Assembly (NCBI GenBank): GCA_001630475.1
Contig: KV419416.1
Coordinates: forward strand, 382,477-446,476
Source: Sistotremastrum niveocremeum HHB9708
Lineage: Eukaryota > Basidiomycota > Agaricomycetes > Sistotremastrales > Sistotremastraceae
DNA: 64,000 nucleotides
Reading direction: 5' to 3'
Positions 33,801-44,846 of the stretch are shown here, one piece after another. The first letter of the stretch is position 1, and each line of letters opens with the position of its first letter. A program made the translations under genes and the position numbers. A model generated the notes under the pieces. It saw only the letters and a program-made list of their open reading frames with translations. It was not told the DNA's origin and made no database searches.

Positions 33801-34815
33801 AGGGGCTAATGATTGTATGGTCAACAATCAGCACGTTCATCCGGATTGAAAACAGCGAGCGGAGACTCACAGACTAATAGGGCTGGCATACCGTGCGTGA
33901 CATGATTGCGGAGTCGGCGAAAATCAGACTGCATCAAACGATCGACTGTGAACTCCTCTTGCCCCAGAAATTGGGGCAGATAAGAAGAAACATGCTGGAC
34001 GGCACGCTTCTTGACGAGTACGTGAAAGGGAAGCTCCTCAAAATCAAAATGGGACGGAACGGGTTGATCAGGGTACGCGATACTGGTAAAATGACTCCAC
34101 AGTTGCTGGTAAACAGGTCCTGTCGCGGGTAGCTCTAGAGTGTGAGCCATTCCCATACGATGGAGCAAGGTTTGGAGGTGAGGAACTTCAGACTCATGCC
34201 ACTTGAACTCTAGGCCAGAGCTGTAGGGCACAGAGCGGGCAAGGCAATGCTGACGCGCGGGCGCTTCGTCTGCGGTCGACTATACGATACTTAGCACAAT
34301 AGTAAAACAAAAAGGAAACTGAGCTGACCACCGACGAAAGAATAAATATATGAAATGTCTTTGTTGCTGGAGTGGGACCTGCAGCTGTGCGTCCACGAGA
34401 CGGAGCGTTGGATACCCGCGGGTTGGGATGATTAGCGGGGCGTATCATAGGCAAGCCTGCCACAGCAGCTAGACCATGGATGGGTGGACGTTCCGAGAGA
34501 GCTCGTACTTCCGGACGGTTATTAGCTGCTGCGTGAATCTGACGCTGAAGATGGATAGTCTGAGGGAGAGATGAGCCATGGGGAGCGTTGTTGACGGGGG
34601 TATATTGGAAAGCTGGCTGGCCGAGGGGAGAAGCCACGGAGGTGACAGTAGAGAGGGACGGTGCCGCAGCCGGATGGATCGAACCAGCACCGGAAGGAGG
34701 TGTGATAGGGTTGGGAGTGACACTACGGCTCGTTATGAGTATAGCAGGAAAAGAGGTACACTACTGCACATTGCACGTACCCTGCATCGACGGTCGGGGG
34801 GTCAGCGGCGATCAT
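30816..34815 (-). CDS. HECT-like E3 ubiquitin ligase of the giant element
   Basis: Eleven exons from high to low (34781-34815, 34329-34722, 33871-34279, 33174-33805, 33038-33121, 32308-32975, 31823-32252, 31577-31765, 31161-31523, 31041-31100, 30816-30995) give 1147 aa. Introns are 45-65 nt and every junction keeps phase. The N-terminal half is proline/serine/alanine-rich and disordered, apart from a globular block around residues 145-280. From about residue 740 the order resembles a HECT domain. It runs GPGTGAGVTR, then SRPIGHEDFLAFRQGL, LFLKLVTGSVLPP (HECT proteins have a similar TGS/TGT block), and PLEVHACFRTVDV with a candidate catalytic C1099 close to the C-terminus. HECT ligases form a thioester at such a cysteine and pass ubiquitin to substrates. 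It is the last gene before the right repeat and reads inward. The domain is divergent, so the assignment is moderate. Confidence 0.62.
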
Positions 34816-35329
34816 GATGGGCAGGTGCTCGATCCAAGCCTTGCCACAAGAGCTACATTGCTGTTCAACACTCCAAGAGGTACTGGACTACGCGCGCGGA
34901 GGGGGTTATGGTTGGAAGAGGGAGCACAACTGCAACGACGTGACTTACCGACCAATAGAAAGCGCAGAGATAGTCTGGAGTACCACCTCTAGCCAAGTTA
35001 GGGTGAGGGTGACTTCTAAATCCAGACGCGTGGAGAATCTGAGGATGGAGGCAGACACAGAGTTGACCCGGATCAGAAGAGACCTAACACGAATAGCAAA
35101 TGAGTTGACGATGAGTGGGGACTGAAATAATGAACAGACATAGACGATTTGTCCGGCAACGTAGAAACAGAAAACCGTACAGCGACAGCCACCACAGAGA
35201 CACGCGACTGAATGACTCGAGTTCATGAGATAAGGTGGGCGGGGGGCAAAAGATGTGCCAACATAGAGGATAACGAGGCCTTTTATAGAAAAAGAGGTCA
35301 GCTTCAGGGAAACCTAGGAACGAGATACA

Positions 35330-35678
35330 AGATAAGGACCTGAATCTGCTCAGGCCTGATCATATTTGGGACCTGTTCAGGCCTGAGCAGTGACTCAAAA
35401 AGGTTGTCGACGCGTTCTAATCGAACACGACGAGGAGGCCTGATCAGGGGTAATCTGGAGTTGAAGCCGAAGGCTTGGTGATCCAGTTTAGGTCTGCACA
35501 CGTGTGATCACGTCCGTTGTTTGGTCGTGTCGTTGGGTTTGGGTTTTGCCCCGATATCGCCGGATCACGCCTTATCAGGCATGTGTTTGGCCGAACAGGC
35601 CTGCCGTGCCCGGAGCAGGCCTGATAAGGTGTCTTAATAGCTGAGCAGGCCGGCGCAGGGCCGATATCGTATGTCAAA
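35330..35678. repeat. Right subterminal palindrome array
   Basis: Repeated CAGGCCTGATCAG-like motifs occur near 35350, 35378, 35435, 35572, 35597, 35617 and 35645. They mirror the left subterminal array and lie immediately inside the right terminal repeat. Confidence 0.72.
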
Positions 35679-35705
35679 GTTTTTTGTCCTATAAAGTGCA
35701 CGATA
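35679..35705 (-). repeat. Right terminal inverted repeat of giant transposon
   Basis: The reverse complement matches the left terminus at 24 of 27 positions. It is followed by the AAGCAA target duplication at 35706-35711. Confidence 0.85.
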
Positions 35706-35711
35706 AAGCAA

Positions 35712-36810
35712 AGACGGGATTGAGCAGATTGAGCACGGCTGTTCGAAACAAACTCCGCCCTAGTCGAATTCGGTGTCCAAATTTGATCCCGGCTCTCCAA
35801 CTAATGCTTCAATGCTCACATCAATGCCCTGATTCAACACTCTTTTTTGATCTGCTTCGCCTGGCCCGGGTATGACGATGATCTCGTGAGGGGGTCGCTC
35901 CATTTTGTGTGTCAACGACGAGGGACTATTTGAGCGAGCGTGAAAGTATAATCAGCAGATGAAGAAGAAATACATGTAAGTATTCAGTAATGCACGATAG
36001 TCACAATCGCATCGTTTGAGATGACCGAATAGGTTGGTGCAGTGGAAGGTGGCCGTCGGCGTCGGTACCAGAAGCGCTCAAAGGGAAACCCCGAGAAAGT
36101 AAGAGGACGGATATTGTACAGTTATTAGGTAAACGCTGCGCTCACGCAGCAAGTCCCGCTACTTTTTCCTGCGCTATAAGTTATAGCCTATAACATTTGT
36201 TTTGTAGCCGAATATGACAGCTGCTGGCCCCGGTGGACCAGAACAATGATCTTGCTATCGACCAATTAGCTTATCACAAGTGGCTCCGAAAGTTGCCCAA
36301 TTGCTTGGATGCCCATAAGTCACGAGATGTGTGTGAATACCGACGAGATTATTGATGATTTCATAATGAGATGCACCGCTTCGACTACTTAGATATGTAC
36401 CAGAGTTTTGAAGATACATCCTTCAGAGCAAGCTGTCGCGTTCCAATTATCTTCAGTCTTGCTTTCAGTACAGCGGTCGAAAGACTCGGTCCAGAAACCG
36501 AGTGTCTCACGAGCCCCTGGGTCACGCGGTGTGTATAACTCCCAAAAAGAACCACATAATATTCAATTATTCATTCACACAATTAAGCCGGGCCGGAAAC
36601 CCAGGTTTTGCTATGAAAACGGTCCGCTAGAGCTGTTTTTGGATATATTTGGAGTTAACGGCGAGGAGGGGTTTTGAGGACCGACGCACAGACCCTCTAC
36701 TAAAGTAGCGGGAATTTGATATCCTACAACTGCGATATAGTCCAAGGAGTCACAAAGTTTGAAGCTTTGGAGGACATGCATGAAACGTGTTTAACAGACA
36801 CACGCGAGGC
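35712..36810. other. Displaced 5' flank of F-box gene A, then non-coding DNA
   Basis: The first 40 or so bases (GACGGGATTGAGC and onward) continue the flank of gene A as judged from paralogue F. Beyond that no gene is supported up to the 3' end of gene B. Confidence 0.55.
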
Positions 36811-38101
36811 TTATAGGCCTAGCTTGCAAAGATATAACTCGAACCAATCCTCCTTCGTCAGCCCTTCTCTTTCAGATGTGATCCATCCGCTCCCGAAATC
36901 GTATTGCAGTTCCTGGGTGGATTGCTTGGCGGCTCCAGTCACACGGCGCATCAGGAATATGGACTTGAGTTGTGCAGGAGGGCTGAAAACGGTCGGGATG
37001 GTCATGACATCGAGTTGTCCAATGAACTCGGCACAGAAAGAGACAGACAAAGCTTCAAGGTGGCGAAATTTGCTGAGCGCGCGATACCCTGCAGGCATGC
37101 TTCGAGGGATGGCACCTTGTAAGTGCGCAAGTTAGATAGGATGAAATACTGATAACCATAGAAGGACATTAAAAACCTGGGAAATAGTTGACTTGAAAGC
37201 AAGCGAACAAGCGCAGATTCACTGCTGTCGTCGAAAGAGTCTCGAGAACCTCTCCGATTTGGTATTCACGGATGTAGGAATTGGATATATCGAGGGCATG
37301 TAGCCGCGGTGCAAATGTGCTCCAACATGGTGGTAGAAGGACCACGGTGCTGAGATGAAATACTGTGATAGGACGTGCTTCAACGAGTTCCTGGAAGCGG
37401 TTGTCGTCCTGAGTGAAAATCAACTCCAGGCGTTTGAGGGTTGGCATCATCTGAGGAGATTGAAGGGACGTCGTGAGGTTATCCCTACCATCGCACTCAT
37501 GAAGCGACAGAAATTGGAGCTTGTTCTGCTGCTGCAAGAACTGGAGGATAGCACTGTTAAGGTATTCCAAGACGTGGAACTTGAGCAGAGTATTGGCAGG
37601 GATAGAGGATATGAGGAAGTCTGTGATGACCGACGCATCCTCGGGCCACGGTGGTCCCCGGAGGACTAAAGATTGAAGCCCATCCATACGCTTCAGGGGT
37701 AGATGATAAAAATGTGTCTTAGGGGCTCTACCGGGACTCCCTCTGTCGATATCAAAGTTTTCGACGCGCAAGGAACGCACGTATTTCGCGGCACCGGCGT
37801 GCAGCGCATCGGCAATCTGTCCAGCAAGACGAGTCTTGTTCACGAATGTTATATCGCGGTATAAGAGGCGACGCGCTTCAGTATGTAGATCTCGTGAAGT
37901 CAATAAGAGGGTGTATAGAGCATGGTTGCGAGATTTGGCGTCAGGGATGGATAATGCGACTTCTTCGACGATGTTCCTCAACAGCTCTGGAGGCAGTTTC
38001 GACTGCTGTCCATCCAGTGTTTTGGGGAGCTCTGGTTCAGGATTCGGAGCAGGTGCACTCGAGATGCGAGATTTATTACTGCGTGTGATAGACGGAGACA
38101 T
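36811..38101 (-). CDS. F-box-like family gene B
   Basis: Two exons (37177-38101 and 36811-37115) separated by a 61-nt intron encode about 409 aa. The N-terminal F-box-like motif is LPPELLRNIVEEVALSIPDA. RRLLYRDITF, LHAGAAKYVRSLRV and leucine-rich segments follow, and the second exon ends with a conserved GWITSEREGLTKEDWFE block shared by all full-length members here. F-box proteins act as substrate adaptors of SCF ubiquitin ligases. The start at 38101 (MSPSITRSNKSR) matches the paralogues; an in-frame ATG at 38134 exists. It lies head to tail with genes C and D on the same strand, consistent with tandem duplication. It looks intact. Confidence 0.78.
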
Positions 38102-38455
38102 CGTTAAGATAACGCATCCGCCGATGGAGGGCAATATAATCGGAGACGTCGCAAGCAGGAGAACTGAAGTACCTTGGTCCGGCTCGGCGCCTCCTGTCCC
38201 GATGTCGGGCTTGAGAAATTCGGCAATCGGCTAGTTGTCTTGGCCGACTAGGCCGAAACTATGAATATTGCAAGCTCAGAGATTTTTACAACCAAAATGA
38301 TACCAACGGCGGAGAGTTTATTGTAACAGGTTCGAAATGGAACAAGAGGACTTCCAAGAAATTGGAATTTACCTCGATTCCAGCATATGAATAGAAAACA
38401 TTTTAAATCAGATCAAATCAGGGGAAAACCTGAAGCTTTACGATGGAGCATTGCC

Positions 38456-39744
38456 TTAGCAGTACGCCAGGTCTAACTTCCGAAGGGATGATTCGATCCA
38501 GTCATTTCTGCTGGTTCCATCTCTTTGAGCCGCGATCCATCCACTCTCTGAGGTGTTTTGGAGTTCATGGATAATGAAATCGTCGGCAGGTCCAGACATG
38601 CGGCGTTGCGTCACGAGTACTGACTTGAGTTGTGCGGGACTACCGACGCCTTCTGGAATTGTCATGACATCCAGACGTCCAATCAAAGCGGCGTTGAAAG
38701 AGATAGTCAACACCTCAAGTTGACGAAGCTTGCTGAGTAGACCAAAGACTGCAGGCATGGTTGCAGGCACAGCACCTGAAAGATGTACAAGTTAGACGGT
38801 TCTTTATGAAAGTCGAGTATAGATGGACATTGCCGACCTGGTAAATACGACACTGTGAAGCAAGCAAACATGCGGAGATTGATAGCTGCCGTCACGATGG
38901 TTTCGATCCATTCTTTTAGATTGTGAACACCGGCGATGGAATGGGATATGTCGAGAGCATGCAGTCTCGAGGCAAATGTGTCCCAATATTGTGGTAAGCG
39001 AAACAATGTGTCGAAGCGAAAAACTGTGATAGGGCGATGTTCAACGAGTTCCTGGAAATCAACATCGTCGAGGAGGTATAATGTCAAGCGCTTGAGATTT
39101 GGCATCGATTGGGGTGAGCTGAGCAATGTGTTGGATTCCTGTAAGCGATGGAGGGAAAGAAATTGGATGTTCTTCTGTTGTTGAAGGAACGGAAGAATAT
39201 CATCGTCGAGGGGTACGAAAGTGTGAAATCCGACGAGACTGTCGGCTGAGATGGAGGATTGGAGAAACTCTGCAACTGATGAAAAGTCTCGCATGCGCGA
39301 TCCCGAAAAATCCAAGGTCCGGAGGCCATCCATGAGATTTAGGGGTAAATGGAGAAAATCAGTCTTTGCGGACCTGCCGCGTGGCTCGGTATCGGCAACA
39401 AAGTCTTCAACGCGCAGGGAACGCACATATTTCGCAGCACCAGCGTGAAGTGCGTCAGAAATCTGGCCAGCGATAGTGGTGTTCTGGACGAATATTATAT
39501 CGCGGTACAGGAGGCGGCGCGCCTCCGGATGTAAGTCTGGAGAAGTCAACATGAGATTGAATAGGGTATGATTGCGAGATTTAGTGTCAGGAATGGATAG
39601 TGAGAGTTCTTCGACAATATTCCTCAACAGCTCTGGAGGCAGCTCGGATCGCGACTGCTGTCCTTCCAGCGTTTCGGGGAGCTTTTGTTCGGGATCTGGA
39701 GCAATCGGGGTGTCAGATTTACTGCGCATGATGGGGGGAGGCAT
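38456..39744 (-). CDS. F-box-like family gene C
   Basis: Two exons (38838-39744 and 38456-38775) with a 62-nt intron encode about 408 aa. It has the LPPELLRNIVEELSLSIPD F-box-like motif, the RRLLYRDIIF and LHAGAAKYVRSLRV blocks, a leucine-rich body (for example LPFLQQQKNIQFLSLHRL), and the GWIAAQRDGTSRNDWIE end block. The start at 39744 (MPPPIMRSKS) fits the paralogues; an alternative in-frame ATG lies at 39780. Its 5' flank (39745-39915) is repeated in inverted orientation upstream of gene G (63180-63335). It therefore belongs to the inverted duplication. It looks intact. Confidence 0.8.
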
Positions 39745-40061
39745 AGTCCAAACTATGCTCAATGATGGACTGGAGGGCAAAATGATGAGCTACGCAGACG
39801 ACATCCAACTGAAGTGACTTCAAGTTGCTCCGGCTCGGCACCGGTGTCCGGATGCTGCTTAGAAAATCCGGCAGGCTGTCACCCTGTCTCGGCCGACTGG
39901 ATATTTTACATCGAAAATGGTATCAATGGCGGAAATTCATGATTACAGTTCAAAAGGTACAGGACGACTACGAAAACTGGGAATATACTTCTCTTACGAT
40001 ATGAAGAGCAAAGACTTTGGACCTGACTGGGAATCCCAAAGCTTTACGACGGAACATTGCA

Positions 40062-41384
40062 TTAATCACACACCAGGTCTAACTTGCGAAGCCATGACTC
40101 AAACCAGTCCTCACTGCGGACATCATCTCTTCGAGAGATAGTCCATCCCCCTTCGAGAGTGTATTGGAGTTCATGGCCAGGTTCGAGGCCCCACAGATTG
40201 CTGATCCCAGTCACAGTGCGCTGCGTTACGAGTATTGACTTAAGTTTTGTCGGAGTACCGACGATCTCCGGGATGATCATGCTATCGAGGTCTCTAATCC
40301 AGTAAGAGAGCGAAGAAACGGCATAGGCCTCGAGATTGTGAAGCTTGCGCAGTATACGGAAAACTGCCGGCTCGACAGCCGCCTCATTTACTGCTGCTGG
40401 TAGGCAAATCAGACAGTGCAGAATGGCAGGCGAGTGGAGAAGGCATCACATACCTAAGGAGTATACAGTTTGAGAGCAAGCAAAGAGGCGCAGATTGACG
40501 GCGGTTGTTACGATGACTTCAAGCAACTCTTCGAGCTTCGCAGCGCCAACGGGGAAGCTGGATATATCGAGAGATTGTAACCGAGGGGCAAACATGCTCC
40601 AATACTCCGAGAACTGAAAGTAATTACCGATGTGAAAGGCAGTGATAGGGCGATCTTCAACAAATTCCCGGAAGTTATGAGCACTAGGAGAGTCGCAAAG
40701 CAGTAGGTCGTGGAGTTTGAAACGTTTCAGGCTTGGCAGCAATTGGCGTGATCGGAGGGATGGTGTAGGTTCATTGTCGAAGCGAGAGATGGAAAGAAAT
40801 TGGATGTTCTTTTGGTGTTGAAAGAATGGCAGAACTTTATCGTTCATGACTAGGCGTGCATGAAATCGAACAAGACTGTCGGGTGGGATGGAGCATCTGA
40901 GAAGCTCTGCAAACTGCGACTGATTTTTGATCCACGATCCCAAGAGATCCAAAGACCTAAGCCCCCTCATACTTTCCAGAGGTAGGCTGAAAAAATGGGG
41001 CTTTGCGGATCTGCCGCGTCGCTCTGTCTCGCCAATGAGCTTTTCAACACGCATGGAACGCACGTATTTTGCAGCACCAGCGTGCAGCGCATCGGAAAGC
41101 TGGCAAGCAACAGGGGTGCCGTGCACGAACGTTATGTCGCGGTACAAGAGACGTCGCGCCTCAGGATATAGGTCTCGGAAAGTGAATAGGAGGTCGTATA
41201 GGGCATGTTTGCGAGCCTTCGCATCAGGAATGGAGAGGGCAATTTCTTCCACGATATTTCTCCACAACTCGGGAGGAAGTCTTGACTTGGGTCCATCTGG
41301 TGTTTCGTCGGCCTCAAGCGCGTTGTCAGGAACGCTGGGAGGAATAACGCGTTTTTTCTTGCTGCGGTTCGTGGGCCGAGGCAT
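40062..41384 (-). CDS. F-box-like family gene D
   Basis: Two exons (40454-41384 and 40062-40397) with a 56-nt intron encode about 421 aa. The motifs are LPPELWRNIVEEIALSIPDA, RRLLYRDITFVHGTP and LHAGAAKYVRSMRV, with a leucine-rich body and the C-terminal GWTISRRDDVRSEDWFE block. It is the closest relative of gene F at 61708, which sits at the mirrored place of the inverted duplication. The start at 41384 (MPRPTNRSKKKRV) agrees with F. It is divergently arranged with gene X, sharing about 580 bp of upstream DNA. It looks intact and is a putative SCF adaptor. Confidence 0.8.
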
Positions 41385-41965
41385 GTAGGATCTAGTCCAG
41401 CAATGATGAATTCCTGCACGCTACGAGGATGGAAGACTCACTTGCGAGCGATGACGACGATGCAAAAAACGACGGATTGACCTCGTCGGACATTGAAAAC
41501 GCGGCATTCGGATTCACTGTATCTACTGTATCGGTATCCGGGTATCGGCCCAAGTTCCAATGGACGTCAAAGGTTGGAGTTGACTTGGTATTTGGAGGTG
41601 CTCGGGTTTACGGCCTTTTATCCAAATGGGGAAGAAAGACGGCTGAGTTTCGAAAATGAGAATAAGGGGTCTCCAAGAAGAGACTGACGCTGACTGGATG
41701 CGGAAGAGAGACTTCCGAATTTGGGAAAGCGATCTTCGTCGTCAGGGTCCAAAGAAGCCACGACGCGGATCCTCCGCTCGGCCCCTTGACTGGTTGCATC
41801 CGACGCGTCTTGAACATGGGCGCCTCTGACTTTGGATCGCTGTGACATGTCGTGTCCCAGTCCCATATCATCCTAGCTCTCGCTGTGACCCTCTCTTCAC
41901 TGAACCCCCATCTTTTTGAGAGTTCTTGTCTACGCTTTTGCGTTTACACCCTGCCATTTGCAAAA
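41385..41965. promoter_or_regulatory. Shared upstream region of genes D and X
   Basis: A divergent promoter interval between F-box-like gene D and gene X. It is similar in sequence to the mirrored interval 61029-61707, for example around GCGATCCAAAGTCAGAGGCG in the other copy. No individual control site is claimed. Confidence 0.5.
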
Positions 41966-44083
41966 ATGTCAATCCCCGCTGCCCAAGCAATCGTTCTGTT
42001 CGTTCTCCTGGTCGAGGTCCTCGGTGGATGGCTCTGCGACGCGAGTGGATCCACTGTCATCCTGTTGGTTCTCTTCAACGTACGTTGCTCTTCCTGTTGT
42101 CGCTGTCTCGGTCTGACTTGGTTCCCTGCAGATCTTCGTCGTCTCCGACGTCTTCAACGTCTTCTGCGAACTGTGCGTCATCGTATTTGCTCCTCTCATC
42201 GCCGCTCAGGTTACCCGTGTTCGGGACTCTGCCGTACTCGCTCACCTTTCAGTTGCAGCCTCGAAGATGCACTCCCATATCGATGTACGTCCTACCTCCT
42301 TCATGTCACTACGGTCTCTGACGCCTCTTCTGCACAGATGCTCTTGCTGGTCATCGGCACATCGCTTTATGGGATGGTCCTTTCTTCAATGGCGCTCACG
42401 ACTCGCATTGCGGGCCCGGCCGTACTCCGTCCTTCGGAGATCTTGGAACCCCACGATGAGGTAGGCTTCTGGAAGTACAACCCTGCTAACGACGTCTCTG
42501 TACAGGAAGTCGCGCTTATCTGCAACGGCAAAGTCGAAGAGGAGTGGAGCGAGCACGCGTTCTGCGAAGGCACCGACAGCACTGATGAAGCTGACCAGGT
42601 ACGTCTCGCATGCTTCTCAATTTCGACATTTGCGACTCACGTCGATTTGCAGGATGCCAGCACCTCTTTCTCCTTCTTCGACGCCGAAGAGTCTCTCTCT
42701 GAGTCATCGGACACCTCGGTGCGTGCTATTGTTGTTGTTTCCCCCCATGCTTCTTTTTCGTCTTCGACTTCGTCTGGCGATGACAAGTCTTTGGTGTCTG
42801 TTGATGTTGAGCAGGGTGTTCTGCGTCTAGAGGACTGGCAGGAATTCCGCAACTATGTCGCCCTTCCGGGACTGACTGTGATCGAGGAGGAGGATGAGAC
42901 TAGAGATGGGGGTTCGGCTGACTCCGACGACGACGCTTCTGTCAACTCTTCGGTCGAAGAGGTTGCAGGGGATGTCGTTGAGGATGCTTTGCGTTTATCG
43001 CACTATCAAGATGTTGACAGATGTGTTCCGCTTCCTCCTCTCGATGCTATCGAAGAGGAGGTCGAAGAGGCGGATGAAGGTGAGTCTCCGGTTGCTCGGT
43101 CTGTGTCCAGATTGGGCGTTAGTCCTGCTTCCGAGTCTTCTTTTGAAGACGACGACGAAGAGGACTATGGGGTCGTGGTTTCCACCACCTCAGCTCTCTC
43201 TGGCAGACTGAGCACTATTCCGGAGGAGGACGAGAGCGAGGTTGAGAACCTCGTCTCGTGGGATTCGGGTACGACGCTCGTCTCTGCTCCTGCCGCCGAA
43301 GGCAAGGAGGGAAGCGCACTTCTGGACGAAATGGTAAGCCCCTCTATTTTATTAATAGCACATATATGGTGTCTAACTGTTTTGTTTCAGGTCGCTTTCG
43401 CTTTTGAAGAGGATCCCGCATATGTACCCGATCAAGAAGGCCGTCGACGCCGCAACAACGCGAAGAAGAATTCTCCTACCAAGATTGTCAAAGTCGAAAC
43501 TGTAAGATTCTCTCTTCATTTGTCTTGAATGATCACTGACGCTACATAGTCACAGGATCGCTCGGTTGAAAGAGCCATGTACATCCTCAAGCACAATCTT
43601 CCGTTGGTTCTTCGATATGATGGCGACCATGACTTGTCTTGGTACCTCAATTCGGATCCGGTGCCTCGTGCTTTCATCGAGGTGAGTATTCTCATTCTTC
43701 TGCACTGTTCGAAATATACTGACATTCCCTTCTAGCCTGTCTCTAGTACCTCTACCGAAGCTGTCACCACGACCTCTCCCTCCCTCGCCTCGACTCTCAT
43801 CCCAGCTCCTACCCCTTCGACCCCAAGCTCCTCAATCACGAAAGTCTCAAGCCGCCGCTCCGACCGCCCATTCGTCGACTCTACCTTCATCTACAACGAC
43901 GTTCCAACCGACTATCGCCGAGTCTCAAGAATCCCGACTCCCAAAAAGCCCACGGGAATCAAGGGCAAGTGGAAGCATTATATCGCCAATGGACCGTCAA
44001 GTGCAGGGGAAGTCGCCGCTACCAAATCTATCAAGAAGATTGTGAAAGTTATCAAGAATACGAAGCCTGCTTGGAGACCGTAG
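41966..44083 (+). CDS. Gene X: acidic multi-pass membrane protein with internal repeat, unrecognised
   Basis: Exons 41966-42079, 42132-42284, 42338-42460, 42506-42598, 42653-43333, 43391-43501, 43550-43681 and 43736-44083 give 584 aa. The N-terminal 110 residues contain three or four hydrophobic segments (from AQAIVLFVLLVEVLGGWL to LLLVIGTSLYGMVLSSMAL). A long acidic serine-rich region follows, with two similar units: LRLEDWQEFRNYVALPGL + EEE, and LRLSHYQDVDRCVPLPPL + EEE. The basic C-terminus ends KKIVKVIKNTKPAWRP. Every intron is in phase 0, and several (45, 54, 57 and 54 nt) are multiples of three, so retention would not shift the frame. The 45-nt one (42461-42505) has no stop and is similar in the other copy, so it may be exon. 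No family is recognised. The paralogue is at 58906-61028. Confidence 0.72.
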
Positions 44084-44367
44084 AAGGAGAAGGACTTTTG
44101 CATTTTGGAATTTATCTTTATCTTTATCTCGGCTTATCTATCGCAATGTATCGCACGCATATCGTATCATGTATAATTTGTATCTTGTATCACGTATTGT
44201 CTTCTGTAAAATCTGTACTTTGCATCGGTTATCACGTAATGGTTTGCAGAATTATCAAGCAATAGAAACTCGCTGTTATTTGCATTATCAACTTCAAGTC
44301 TCTTATGTACCGTGCTACAGGTGCTGTATTCCATTCGTCCACTCATCAAGGACTTGTAGACTCCCGA

Positions 44368-44815
44368 CTAAAGACACTACAGATCGTTGAGTTAGAGTAA
44401 TATAGATAGACCGAACAGCAACGCGGACCTGGGAATAATACGTCGGAGCGACCTCATGACAGGTGTAAGTAGGAGCGCATATAGTCGGACCCTGATATCC
44501 CTTCCCGCCTGGCATGCATTGTCAATAGACGACTGAGATATTGAGAGGTGATTGCAACATACCACATTGGCCGTAGTGAGTTTGGGTAAAGTAATCCGTC
44601 ACAGTAGTGGGATGAATCGTAGAGTGAGGTGGAGGGAATGTTAGGATTGGAGTAGTATACGAAGTGGTCGTCGTGGTGGTGTCCTGCTAGAAAGACAAAG
44701 AGGTATCAACATTCATGAGGCGGTGAGAAACCAAGGAGTCACTAACAGCTGCGACGAATCCGAAGATGACGAAGCCCAGGGTGAGAACAGCGCGGAATTG
44801 AGAAGAAGACAACAT
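44368..44815 (-). CDS. Tiny secreted CBM1 protein a
   Basis: Four exons (44747-44815, 44563-44686, 44429-44508, 44368-44376) encode 93 aa. A signal peptide occupies about residues 1-23 (ending FGFVAA). A threonine/proline-rich linker follows, and the C-terminal third is a family 1 carbohydrate-binding module. The signature is HYGQCGGKGYQGP, then C and YTCHEV, ending YYSQCL, with the four cysteines and aromatic residues expected for flat cellulose binding. There is no catalytic domain; stand-alone CBM1 proteins bind cellulose or chitin-like surfaces, in some fungi during plant interaction. The last exon is only 9 nt (Cys-Leu-stop). The paralogue at 58180-58622 has the same exon structure. A TATA box lies 32 bp upstream of the start. 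Confidence 0.85.
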
Positions 44816-44846
44816 TGTGATACTTTTGACGACCGTGCGAGCGACA

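Larger units (their letters stand above)
1173..35705 (+). mobile_element. Giant DNA transposon with integrase-type transposase and TET/JBP + HECT cargo
   Basis: The left end (1173-1199) and the reverse complement of the right end (35679-35705) match at 24 of 27 positions, both starting TATCGT and ending AGGACAAAAAAC. The exact hexamer AAGCAA flanks the element at 1167-1172 and 35706-35711. The left flank is the 5' flank of F-box gene A, and the right flank continues it. Removing the element and one hexamer gives a sequence that aligns with the flanks of paralogue F (near 61640) and more weakly D (near 41470). The element carries its own transposase, at least six other genes, and later nested insertions (an 8.4-kb LTR element, three MITEs and a 1.8-kb inverted-repeat element). 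Without the nested elements the core is about 22-23 kb. A 6-bp duplication fits an rve-type integrase. It is not a Polinton by content: no polymerase B, packaging ATPase or capsid-like gene was seen. Nor is it a Starship: no tyrosine recombinase was seen. Confidence 0.85.

Noticed and set aside
1173-35705. Giant element as a Polinton/Maverick or other virus-like element
   Set aside because: The 6-bp duplication and integrase-type enzyme fit, but no DNA polymerase B, packaging ATPase, protease of that type or capsid-like gene was seen outside the nested LTR element.
1173-35705. Giant element as a Starship or KDZ transposon
   Set aside because: No DUF3435 tyrosine recombinase and no KDZ-type transposase was recognised. 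The only transposase-like gene of the element is the integrase-core one.
36408-36677. 89-aa + strand protein upstream of gene B
   Set aside because: No recognisable motif or paralogue, and it lies in sequence without other coding signs.
41852-43528. One long uninterrupted frame in gene X
   Set aside because: It reads out of frame past the first intron, then through others that are multiples of three. Splice sites, the mirrored copy and the hydrophobic pattern support the spliced model.
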